A DNA stretch of 64,000 nt from Lewinellaceae bacterium (lineage in GTDB: Bacteria; Bacteroidota; Bacteroidia; Chitinophagales; Saprospiraceae). Under the pieces are notes generated by a model. That model made no database searches and was not told where the DNA came from. It worked only from the letters and a program-made list of their open reading frames with translations. The position numbers and the translations under genes were made by a program. Location: the NCBI GenBank assembly GCA_020636075.1, contig JACJYO010000004.1, positions 1 to 64,000 of the forward strand. The letters run 5' to 3'. Shown here one piece after another: positions 7,568 through 16,240 of the stretch (its first letter is position 1; every line of letters begins with the position of its first letter).

Positions 7568-10438
7568 TCACTTATCTGAAAGCTCCGGGAAATACCGCTT
7601 CAGCAATTCCTGAAAAGCCGGTTTTTCCCAAATAGTGCTATCCGCCTTGATCTGCTCGATTTCATCAAAACCGTTTTCAAAAGCCTTTTCAAACCAGGGC
7701 AGCGCTTTATCGAATGCATCGACAAAAGCGTAAACACTGCCGACTTCATAGTATTGGGAGGGGGTGGTTGCGGTGTCTATACTTTTTTGCAGGCAGCTGT
7801 CGAAGGCATCCTGTTGGCCCATGGTATAGGCGGCTTTTGCCAATTCCCAGTATTGATTGGGATGCTTTTGAAGCAGCAATTGATAAAACGTATCCGCTTT
7901 GGCCGCTTGCCCATTGTCGAGATACCAACGCATTAGATCGATATAAAGCATGGGAACGGTAATGGGATATTCCTTCAGGATAGTTTTTTCCAGGGCCTGA
8001 TCTGCATAGGCTACCACTTGCTCAAAGTGCCCGGCCCGGTAATGTTGCACCGCTAAATCCATCAGGAAATCGGTATCTTCCGGAAACCTTTTGAAGGCAT
8101 ACTCCAGGATGGCGATTGCCCGGGCATAGTCTTTGGCGTCACTGCAGGCGTATGCTTCCGCCAGATGGTAATAATACCAGCTAACGGTGGAGTCCAGCGC
8201 AACGGCTTTCAAAAAATACGGAATGCTCGCATCGTTCTGCTTCAAATGAATTTGATACAATTGCCCCAACGTTAAGTACGCCGCGGTATAGTTTGAGTCA
8301 ATAGCAATGGACTTCTGTAAATAGCGGATTGCCAGATCATAATCCTGCAACTCCTTTTGTCTCATGTATAGCATTCCCAACCTGAAATATGCTCTCTGGA
8401 AGCTGGAATTCAGGGAAATAATCTTCCTGTAGGCGTCAGCCGCTTTTTCATACTGCTTCATTTTTTCGTATAAAGCCCCTAGCCCTATGTAATTCCAGGA
8501 AAAGGTCGAATCCAGGGCAATTGCCTGATGAAATAGCACTTCTGCTTTTTCATAATTTTTTTCTTCGGCCTGATTGGCATAGTACAAGCCTAAGCGGTAG
8601 TAGGGCATGTAATGGTCCGGGGTTAATTCAATATTTTTTAATAAAAGCGGCTCCGCTTTTTCAGGTTGCTTGATCTCCTCGTACAGATTGGCCAAGCGGG
8701 AATAAGGCCATGCATAGGTCGGATCCAATTGAATGGCTTTTTTCAGGGACTGCTCTGCCTCTTCCCAACGTTGATTCTTGTAGCAATACATACCCCATCG
8801 ACTATGAATAAACGGACTGTTCGGGTCTGCTTTCAGTGCCGTTTGGTACAGTTCCACGGCTTTTTCGGCTTGGTTTTTTTTCAAATAATACTCTGCCAGC
8901 CAATTGTAGGGCTGCACCCAATTTGGGGCCAGTTCCACGGCCTTATTGAATTGAACCAATCCTGCATCAAAATCATCGTTTATAATATCTATCCCCAAAA
9001 TAGAGTGCGTATAAGCAGCCTCCGGTTCGTATTCGATCGATTGTTGCAATAGATTAATTGTTTGGGGTTTGCTATCCATGGCTTTGCCTAAATTTCGCAA
9101 TTGACCTAAGCGCAGCGCCTGGATAAACAATTTGCGCCCCATCAGCGCTTTGTGCATGTAATGATCCGGCCCGAGCAATTCAATCGCCACGTCCAGTTCC
9201 CGGATATAGCGGGTGTAGCGCTTTACGCGAAGTTCACGGTATTGGTCTATTTCCTTGTGGGGGGCGTGCAAATAGTCGTTGAGCATCTGCTGCGCATCGT
9301 CGAGCAGGGCCGCGGCGTAGTTGCGCTTCATGTGGTTGTGCAGCGGGGCCAGCCCGGCTTCCTGTACCAGGCGGCGGTACAGCGTATCGGCGCAGCTGGC
9401 CTCTGGTTCGAAAAATTGTTTTTGGGCAACCGCCGTTTTCCAGTCGAGGTATTGCCGGCGCACGCTGCTGTCGACCCGGGCCAGCACGTCCTCTTCAATG
9501 CCGCGCGATTCTACTTTGGCGAGGGCGGCGAGTTGCCCGGCTTTGCCCGACTTGATGGCTGCCAGTACACCGGCATTCACCTGGGCCAGTTTTTCGCTTT
9601 TCAGGCCCACCGTCATTGGCACCTGGTGCACCGGCGCTGTTTCGGCAGTGACCCGGTCTTCCAGGTAGCGGTCTATTTCGGAGAGCGTAACTTCCTGGTC
9701 CGTATTCCGGTCGGCCAGACCGCACAGCCCATCCACCAGGTGGTAGGAAAAGGCACCGCGGCCGCCGCCCCACTGGACGCCTTCCAGGCTGTATTCGTTG
9801 GGTTGGCAGGAGAGTATCTTCACCTCGTTGGCAAATTGCTGCGCCAGGTTGGCATTGGTCAGCTGGCTGCCGTGGATCTCCGCCCCGGCCAATTTTCCGG
9901 CGCGGCAAGCATCGATGATCAGAATGACCTTGGCCTTGTTGTCGAGCGAGAGGGTAGAGACTACGGCCTTTAAATAATCAATCGAATAGGCCCCGGCCAT
10001 GTACATTTTATGGGGCGCATCCCAATGCAGGAGGAAGCCCAGGTTGAAGCGCGTTTTACTTTCCACGTCGCCATGCCCGGAGAAATAGATAATCACCTGG
10101 TCGCCCTTGCGCGATTCGTCCAGCAGCCAGTCGAGTGCGGCTACGAATTGGGCGGTGGTGGCTTGTTCGTTGGTCATGAGTCGCAAGTGGTCCTTGTCGA
10201 GCCTGCCTCCGGCATCGGACTGGAGCCAGGCTGCAAAAGCCTCAGCGTCGCGGTCGGCGTATTTTAGATCGGGGATGAGTGGGTCCTGGTAGTCGGAGAT
10301 GCCAACGACGACGGCGCGTGTCGTAGGGGCGACCCTTGCGGTTGCCCCGGGCGGCGTGGCGGCAGGGGTTATGCCCTTTTCCTGTGCTGATGCACTGATA
10401 ACAGATAAGAGGGCAAACAGGAGCAGCCGGTATTTCAT
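7568..10438 (-). CDS. Caspase-TPR paralog 4 (longest TPR array of its type)
   Basis: A 956-residue protein, the last gene of the uninterrupted eight-gene run. Signal peptide MKYRLLLFALLSVISASA; type A hairpin in the linker; caspase domain about 40-295 with His122 (YFSGHGD), Cys178 (DACRAGK) and EF-hand-like loop DRNTDQEVTLSE. The conserved middle region carries MKRNYAAALLDDAQQ and LLGPDHYM. From about 450 to 900 there are roughly a dozen TPRs, several very regular, so this copy has the most extended solenoid. It ends LLKRYFPELSDK. The start is 12 nt from the stop of the upstream paralog. No plus-strand terminator was seen in the 92-nt gap to the convergent ATPase gene. Confidence 0.92.
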   Translation of the reverse strand: MKYRLLLFALLSVISASAQEKGITPAATPPGATARVAPTTRAVVVGISDYQDPLIPDLKYADRDAEAFAAWLQSDAGGRLDKDHLRLMTNEQATTAQFVAALDWLLDESRKGDQVIIYFSGHGDVESKTRFNLGFLLHWDAPHKMYMAGAYSIDYLKAVVSTLSLDNKAKVILIIDACRAGKLAGAEIHGSQLTNANLAQQFANEVKILSCQPNEYSLEGVQWGGGRGAFSYHLVDGLCGLADRNTDQEVTLSEIDRYLEDRVTAETAPVHQVPMTVGLKSEKLAQVNAGVLAAIKSGKAGQLAALAKVESRGIEEDVLARVDSSVRRQYLDWKTAVAQKQFFEPEASCADTLYRRLVQEAGLAPLHNHMKRNYAAALLDDAQQMLNDYLHAPHKEIDQYRELRVKRYTRYIRELDVAIELLGPDHYMHKALMGRKLFIQALRLGQLRNLGKAMDSKPQTINLLQQSIEYEPEAAYTHSILGIDIINDDFDAGLVQFNKAVELAPNWVQPYNWLAEYYLKKNQAEKAVELYQTALKADPNSPFIHSRWGMYCYKNQRWEEAEQSLKKAIQLDPTYAWPYSRLANLYEEIKQPEKAEPLLLKNIELTPDHYMPYYRLGLYYANQAEEKNYEKAEVLFHQAIALDSTFSWNYIGLGALYEKMKQYEKAADAYRKIISLNSSFQRAYFRLGMLYMRQKELQDYDLAIRYLQKSIAIDSNYTAAYLTLGQLYQIHLKQNDASIPYFLKAVALDSTVSWYYYHLAEAYACSDAKDYARAIAILEYAFKRFPEDTDFLMDLAVQHYRAGHFEQVVAYADQALEKTILKEYPITVPMLYIDLMRWYLDNGQAAKADTFYQLLLQKHPNQYWELAKAAYTMGQQDAFDSCLQKSIDTATTPSQYYEVGSVYAFVDAFDKALPWFEKAFENGFDEIEQIKADSTIWEKPAFQELLKRYFPELSDK
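10326..10348. repeat. In-frame palindromic repeat, type A (one mismatch)
   Basis: GGGGCGACC pairs with GGTTGCCCC around a 5-nt loop, in the linker codons of paralog 4. Confidence 0.75.
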
Positions 10439-10450
10439 TTGCTTCAGGTT

Positions 10451-13210
10451 TTAGTTTTTAAATTGATCCGGGAAATACTTTTTCAGCAGCGCCTTCCATG
10501 CTTTCGTCTCACGGATATTTTTAAAACTGGTGTTGTAAACTAACTGATCCACATCCTGGTACCCATTTTCCAAGGCTTTCTCCAAATGAAAAAGGGCAGT
10601 TTGCTGGTCGCCTTTGCAGCTGTAGGTTCGTGCCAGTTCCATGTGAATCTCAGGGTCGTCGTCAGCTACTTCCAACATGGGCTTGAACAAGGCAATGGCT
10701 TCATCATAACGACCGGCACTCCTGAAAAGCCCTCCCTGGGTCTGATAGAAATATACTTTTTGCGATGGATCATTTCTAAGTTCACTGACACTACAGGCAT
10801 CCTTGATAACTTTTTCCCCTTCCACTTTTCTGCCCGTAGCCAGGTAAACATGGCCCAACAACGTCATCAGCCTGCTTTTTCTACGGTCACCCAACGCTAT
10901 CCCTTTCAACAATACTGCTTCGGCTTCCTTGTAGTCCCGTATTAGTATCCGGTAAGAAGCATGGGTAAGCAAAACGGCTCCATCATTGGACAGATCGGGT
11001 GGGAACTGTTGCAAGATTTGCCTGGCCTCATCAAAATTGTTGTTGTATAAATCAGCCCAAGCTAAAAGATACTTATACCTCGGCTCCAACAACGATACTT
11101 TCCGGTAGTCGGTCAGCATGGATTCCCAATCTTCAAAGAGCGCATAGAGATGGGCTAAGCCCAAATAAATACCCGGATTATTTCCATCTAACGACACTGC
11201 TTTTTCGTAGTTTTTTATAGATTTTAGATACTGTCCTGTTATTTGATATAAATGACCTAAATGAATATAAGGCAATGATCTGGTTGAATCTTCTTCGATT
11301 AGCTGTATCCAAGTATGTTCGGACTTCTCAAATTGTCGTGAATTAATATATATACCTGCAAGAGTATTATAAGCCGTAACGCTAGCAGGAAATAATTTAA
11401 TGGCTTTTTTAGCCATGCGTTCAGCATCTTCAACATGTCCTTCGTTGAATAATAGAATTGATAACCACAAAATATCGCAAACAGCAGTCGACCCTTTGTC
11501 GATTGATTTTTCTAAGTATTGTTTAGCCAATTCAATTTGACCCTGTCCTCTATACCAATCCCCTAAGGCTGATAAAATCAGGCTTGAAGTGGAATCAAAA
11601 CGAAACGCCCGGTCCAACCATGTTTTCGCTTCTGCAGTATCGGATTTGGTCAGGCAAATCAGTGCCATGGTCGTGTAGGCATGCGTCCAATTGGGTACGG
11701 CGGCTATGGCCTTGTTGGCATAATAAACCGCGGAATCGTATTCATGCAGGTTTTCGCCAAATGTAAATGCCATTTCAATCCAGACCTGCGGCATTTCCGG
11801 CTGGATAGCAAGCGCCTTCCTGAAATGCTGAATACTCTCGGTCCCTTTTTCGAGATCATAAACCGGCTCTTGCCCCATGCCCCGGTACGCATGGATATAG
11901 GACTGAAGCGTAGGATACATGTAATGGTCTTTTCCCAACAGTTCAATGGTTTTTTCCAGGTAAGCAATGTTTATTTTCAGATCCTCCTTCAGCAGCTCGG
12001 CTAATTGATTACAATACTGGGCGTTTGAGCTTAACAAACCGTTCATAAACTGTTGGCCGCTTTCCAATAATGCCGCAGCATAGTTGCGCCTCATGGTATT
12101 GTACAACGGTTCAAGGATTGGTATCTCGATCAATTGGCTGTAAAAATCATCTGCATAGCGCTCCCCGGGCTTGCTATTCTCAAGTCGCAACAACATTTTT
12201 TTGGACAACGCTTCTTTGAAGGATGCATAAATCTGCCGTTGTTCCGGGTCGAGTTTGGCCAGAATATCGTCTTCAATCCCTTTTGATTCAATGGGCGAAA
12301 AGCTTATTGGTTGATCTGTTTGCTGTTGTATTTTGTCCAGTATGGCTGGGTCAACAGTGGCGAGCTGTTTGGTCTTGCTACCTACGACAGCGGGAATTTG
12401 GCTGAGCGGCTTCACTTCCGGGGTAACATGGTCTTCCAGGTAACGGTCCACTTCGGAAAGGGTGATGATTTGGTCTCCGTTCCGGTCTGCCAAACCATAC
12501 AGTGCATTCACCAGGTGGTAGCTGAAGGCACCCCTGCCCCCGCCCCATTGCTCGCCTTCAATGCTGAATTCATCGGGTTGACAGGAAAGGATTTTGGTTT
12601 CGTTGGCGAATTGCTGGGCCAGATTAACAGCGGTCGCATGGGGTCCGTCAATACCGCTGCCGGATAACTTACCCGATCTGCAGGCATCGGTGATCACCAG
12701 CACGTCGGCTTTGTTGCCAACCGAGATCGAGGAAATAATCAACTTAAGGTTGGCGAGCGAAATAGACCCGCCCGAAAAGTAAACTTTTGGAGGGGCATCC
12801 CAGCATAACAGGAATCCGGGTTCAAAAACAGATTTGTTTTCCACATCACCATGTCCGGAGAAATAGATGATCACCTTGTCGCCTGCTTTGGCCACCTCCA
12901 TGAGCCAGGTCAGGTCCATGGCGAACTGCCCCATGGTGGCTTGTTCGTTGATCAAAACTTTCAAATGATCCGCATCCAGGGAACCTCCGGCCGGTGAGCG
13001 CAGGTAGTTGGCGAAGGCTTCAGCATCTTTATCCGCGAAGCGCAGGTCGGTAATCAGTTCATCCTGGTAATTGGAAATGCCGACGACGAGGGCATACGTA
13101 GGGGCGACCCTTGCGGTCGCCCCGGATGTAGCGGCGGGGGCGACCCCGCGTTCCTGAGCCGAGGCAAGAATAACAGTGAAGAGGGCAAACAAGAGCAGCC
13201 GGTATTTCAT
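10451..13210 (-). CDS. Caspase-TPR paralog 5
   Basis: A 919-residue protein. Signal peptide MKYRLLLFALFTVILASA; linker with type A hairpin; caspase domain about 38-300 with His120 (YFSGHGD), Cys177 (DACRSGK) and EF-hand-like loop DRNGDQIITLSE. The middle region has MRRNYAAALLESGQQ and LLGKDHYMY. TPR-like repeats run from about 440 to 890, and the end is LLKKYFPDQFKN. It is nearly identical to its upstream neighbour (13223-16186) from residue 56 to about 570, including a tract with no nucleotide difference (11854-12517), and diverges after that. Recent duplication or gene conversion is inferred. Spacers of 12 nt lie on both sides. Confidence 0.92.
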   Translation of the reverse strand: MKYRLLLFALFTVILASAQERGVAPAATSGATARVAPTYALVVGISNYQDELITDLRFADKDAEAFANYLRSPAGGSLDADHLKVLINEQATMGQFAMDLTWLMEVAKAGDKVIIYFSGHGDVENKSVFEPGFLLCWDAPPKVYFSGGSISLANLKLIISSISVGNKADVLVITDACRSGKLSGSGIDGPHATAVNLAQQFANETKILSCQPDEFSIEGEQWGGGRGAFSYHLVNALYGLADRNGDQIITLSEVDRYLEDHVTPEVKPLSQIPAVVGSKTKQLATVDPAILDKIQQQTDQPISFSPIESKGIEDDILAKLDPEQRQIYASFKEALSKKMLLRLENSKPGERYADDFYSQLIEIPILEPLYNTMRRNYAAALLESGQQFMNGLLSSNAQYCNQLAELLKEDLKINIAYLEKTIELLGKDHYMYPTLQSYIHAYRGMGQEPVYDLEKGTESIQHFRKALAIQPEMPQVWIEMAFTFGENLHEYDSAVYYANKAIAAVPNWTHAYTTMALICLTKSDTAEAKTWLDRAFRFDSTSSLILSALGDWYRGQGQIELAKQYLEKSIDKGSTAVCDILWLSILLFNEGHVEDAERMAKKAIKLFPASVTAYNTLAGIYINSRQFEKSEHTWIQLIEEDSTRSLPYIHLGHLYQITGQYLKSIKNYEKAVSLDGNNPGIYLGLAHLYALFEDWESMLTDYRKVSLLEPRYKYLLAWADLYNNNFDEARQILQQFPPDLSNDGAVLLTHASYRILIRDYKEAEAVLLKGIALGDRRKSRLMTLLGHVYLATGRKVEGEKVIKDACSVSELRNDPSQKVYFYQTQGGLFRSAGRYDEAIALFKPMLEVADDDPEIHMELARTYSCKGDQQTALFHLEKALENGYQDVDQLVYNTSFKNIRETKAWKALLKKYFPDQFKN
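13101..13123. repeat. In-frame palindromic repeat, type A
   Basis: GGGGCGACC and GGTCGCCCC arms around a 5-nt loop, in the linker codons of paralog 5. Confidence 0.8.
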
Positions 13211-13222
13211 TTGCTTCGGGTT

Positions 13223-16186
13223 TTAGTTTTTGAATTGCTCCGGGAAATATTTTTTCAGCAGGGCCTTCCATGCTTTCGTTCCACGGATATTATTAAAACT
13301 GTTGTTGTACTCTAACTGATCTACCTCCTGATACCCGTTTTCCAAGGCTTCCTCCAAATGAAAAAGGGCAGTTTGCTGGTCGCCTTTGCAGCTGTAGGAT
13401 CGTGCCAGTTCCATATGGATCTCAGGGTCATTGGCATCCACTTCCAACATAGGCTTGAACAACGCAATCGCTTCATCATAACGACCGGCACTCCTGAAAA
13501 GCCCTCCCTGGGTCTGATAGAAATATATTTTACCCACATCATGCTTTCTAACCGCATCCGTAGCATAAGCATCCTTGATGATCTTTTCTCCCGCCTCTTT
13601 TCTGCCCGTAGCAAAGTAAACATGGCCCAGCAAGACCATGAGCCTGGCCTTTCTGTGATCATTCAGTGCGATACCTTTCAACAACAGGGCTTCGGCTGCT
13701 TTATAGTCCCGAATTTGTATCCGATAGGAGGCATGGGTCATCAAAACTGACCCGTCATTGGGCCCATCAGGTGGGAACTTTTGTAAGGTATCCGCTGCTT
13801 CCTCCAATTTGTTGTTATACAAAGCAGCCCAAGCGACCAGGTAAGGATACTTCGATTCCAACGACGATATTTTATGGTAAATATCCAACATGGATGGCCA
13901 ATCTTCCAAAGACGCATGGAGATGGGCAATACTGGTATATATACCCAGATCGTTTTTATCTACCGACAGTGCTTTTTCGTAGTATTTTTTAGCCTCAACA
14001 GGCTGTCCTGCCAATTGATATATTCGGGCTAAATTTATATATGGCAATTTCAGGGTTGAATCTACTTCGATTAACTGTAACAAGGTTTGTTTGGTTTTTT
14101 CCACCTGGCCAGAATTGCTGTAAATGCTTACAAGCAATTCATAAGCCGTTGGACTGGCGGGAAATAACCGGATGGCTTTTTTAGCCATGCGCTCAGCATC
14201 TTCAAGCCGTTCTGCTGTTTGATATGTTCGAATTAAATTTATGTACGGCGCTTCCAGGGTTGAATTTGCTTCAATATACTGTAACCAGGTTTGTTCCGTT
14301 TTTTCCAATTGCCCTGAATTGATGTAAAGGGCTGCAAGATTTTCGTAAGCCGCTGAACTGGTGGGAAACAACTGGATGGCTTTTTTAGCCATGCGCTCAG
14401 CATCTTCAATATGTCCTTCGTTGAAAAGTATTACACATAACCACATGATATCGCAAACACCTTTCGACCCCTTATCGATTGACTTTTCCAGGTATTGTTT
14501 AGCCAATTCAATTTGACCCTGTCCTCTATACCAATCCCCTAAGGCTGATAAAATCAGGCTTGAAGTGGAATCAAAACGAAACGCCCGGTCCAACCATGTT
14601 TTCGCTTCTGCAGTATCGGATTTGGTCAGGCAAATCAGTGCCATGGTCGTGTAGGCATGCGTCCAATTGGGTACGGCGGCTATGGCCTTGTTGGCATAAT
14701 AAACCGCGGAGTCGTATTCATGCAGGTTCAAGCCGAATGTAAATGCCATTTCAATCCAGACCTGCGGCAGTTCCGGCTGTATAGCAAGTGCCTTCCTGAA
14801 ATGCTGAATACTCTCGGTCCCTTTTTCGGGATCATAAACCGGCTCTTGCCCCATGCCCCGGTACGCATGGATATAGGACTGAAGCGTAGGATACATGTAA
14901 TGGTCTTTTCCCAACAGTTCAATGGTTTTTTCCAGGTAAGCAATGTTTATTTTCAGATCCTCCTTCAGCAGCTCGGCTAATTGATTACAATACTGGGCGT
15001 TTGAGCTTAACAAACCGTTCATAAACTGTTGGCCGCTTTCCAATAATGCCGCAGCATAGTTGCGCCTCATGGTATTGTACAACGGTTCAAGGATTGGTAT
15101 CTCGATCAATTGGCTGTAAAAATCATCTGCATAGCGCTCCCCGGGCTTGCTATTCTCAAGTCGCAACAACATTTTTTTGGACAACGCTTCTTTGAAGGAT
15201 GCATAAATCTGCCGTTGTTCCGGGTCGAGTTTGGCCAGAATATCGTCTTCAATCCCTTTTGATTCAATGGGCGAAAAGCTTATTGGTTGATCTGTTTGCT
15301 GTTGTATTTTGTCCAGTATGGCTGGGTCAACAGTGGCGAGCTGTTTGGTCTTGCTACCTACGACAGCGGGAATTTGGCTGAGCGGCTTCACTTCCGGGGT
15401 AACATGGTCTTCCAGGTAACGGTCCACTTCGGAAAGGGTGATGATTTGGTCTCCGTTCCGGTCTGCCAAACCATACAGTGCATTCACCAGGTGATAACTA
15501 AAGGCGCCTCTGCCCCCGCCCCATTGCTCTCCTTCAATGCTGAATTCATCGGGTTGGCAGGAAAGGATTTTGGTTTCGTTGGCGAATTGCTGGGCCAGAT
15601 TAACAGCGGTCGCATGGGGCCCGTCAATACCGCTGCCGGATAACTTACCCGACCTGCAGGCATCGGTGATCACCAGCACATCGGCTTTGTTGCCAACCGA
15701 GATAGAGGAAATAATCAACTTAAGGTTGGCGAGCGAAATGGACCCGCCTGAAAAGTAAACTTTTGGAGGGGCATCCCAGCATAACAGGAATCCGGGTTCA
15801 AAAACAGATTTGTTTTCCACGTCGCCATGTCCGGAGAAATAGATGATCACCTTGTCGCCTGCTTTGGCCACCTCCATGAGCCAGGTCAGGTCCATGGCGA
15901 ACTGCCCCATGGTGGCCCGTTCGTTGATCAAAACTTTCAAATGATCCGCATCCAGGGAACCTCCGGCCGGTGAGCGCAAATAATTGGCGAAAGCCTCGGC
16001 GTCGCGGTCGGCGTATTTCAGGTCGGTAATCAGTTCATCCTGGTAGTCAGAAATACCGACGACGATGGCGTAGGTGGTGCCCGCCTTCGCCGAGGCTTCG
16101 ACGGATAAAGGTGAAACGCCTTTTTCCTGGGCAAAAAGACTGGCTGCTGTAAGCAGGAGTACAAGTGTCAATAAATTCGTTTTCAT
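13223..16186 (-). CDS. Caspase-TPR paralog 6 (with an internal TPR duplication)
   Basis: A 987-residue protein, the longest copy. The ATG at 16186 is chosen over the TTG one codon upstream. Signal peptide MKTNLLTLVLLLTAASLFA; linker with a degraded type B palindrome (VEASAKAG); His120, Cys177 and loop DRNGDQIITLSE as in paralog 5. It exceeds paralog 5 by 68 residues, matching a tandem duplication of a two-TPR unit that begins EDAERMAKKAI, present here twice (near residues 590-730) and in paralog 5 once. It ends LLKKYFPEQFKN. The start lies 54 nt downstream of the preceding stop, one of two longer joints in the run, so an internal promoter is possible but none was recognised. Confidence 0.92.
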   Translation of the reverse strand: MKTNLLTLVLLLTAASLFAQEKGVSPLSVEASAKAGTTYAIVVGISDYQDELITDLKYADRDAEAFANYLRSPAGGSLDADHLKVLINERATMGQFAMDLTWLMEVAKAGDKVIIYFSGHGDVENKSVFEPGFLLCWDAPPKVYFSGGSISLANLKLIISSISVGNKADVLVITDACRSGKLSGSGIDGPHATAVNLAQQFANETKILSCQPDEFSIEGEQWGGGRGAFSYHLVNALYGLADRNGDQIITLSEVDRYLEDHVTPEVKPLSQIPAVVGSKTKQLATVDPAILDKIQQQTDQPISFSPIESKGIEDDILAKLDPEQRQIYASFKEALSKKMLLRLENSKPGERYADDFYSQLIEIPILEPLYNTMRRNYAAALLESGQQFMNGLLSSNAQYCNQLAELLKEDLKINIAYLEKTIELLGKDHYMYPTLQSYIHAYRGMGQEPVYDPEKGTESIQHFRKALAIQPELPQVWIEMAFTFGLNLHEYDSAVYYANKAIAAVPNWTHAYTTMALICLTKSDTAEAKTWLDRAFRFDSTSSLILSALGDWYRGQGQIELAKQYLEKSIDKGSKGVCDIMWLCVILFNEGHIEDAERMAKKAIQLFPTSSAAYENLAALYINSGQLEKTEQTWLQYIEANSTLEAPYINLIRTYQTAERLEDAERMAKKAIRLFPASPTAYELLVSIYSNSGQVEKTKQTLLQLIEVDSTLKLPYINLARIYQLAGQPVEAKKYYEKALSVDKNDLGIYTSIAHLHASLEDWPSMLDIYHKISSLESKYPYLVAWAALYNNKLEEAADTLQKFPPDGPNDGSVLMTHASYRIQIRDYKAAEALLLKGIALNDHRKARLMVLLGHVYFATGRKEAGEKIIKDAYATDAVRKHDVGKIYFYQTQGGLFRSAGRYDEAIALFKPMLEVDANDPEIHMELARSYSCKGDQQTALFHLEEALENGYQEVDQLEYNNSFNNIRGTKAWKALLKKYFPEQFKN
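16079..16106. repeat. Degenerate in-frame type B repeat
   Basis: A diverged form of the GTCCGCC...GGCGGAC palindrome in the linker of paralog 6, read as VEASAKAG. The core GCCTTCGCCGAGGCTTCG is preserved but the outer arms no longer match fully. Confidence 0.55.
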
Positions 16187-16240
16187 CAATTAGGGTTATT
16201 TGGGTTTGAATAAATTAACAATAATCTTCCCTCCGCCGCA

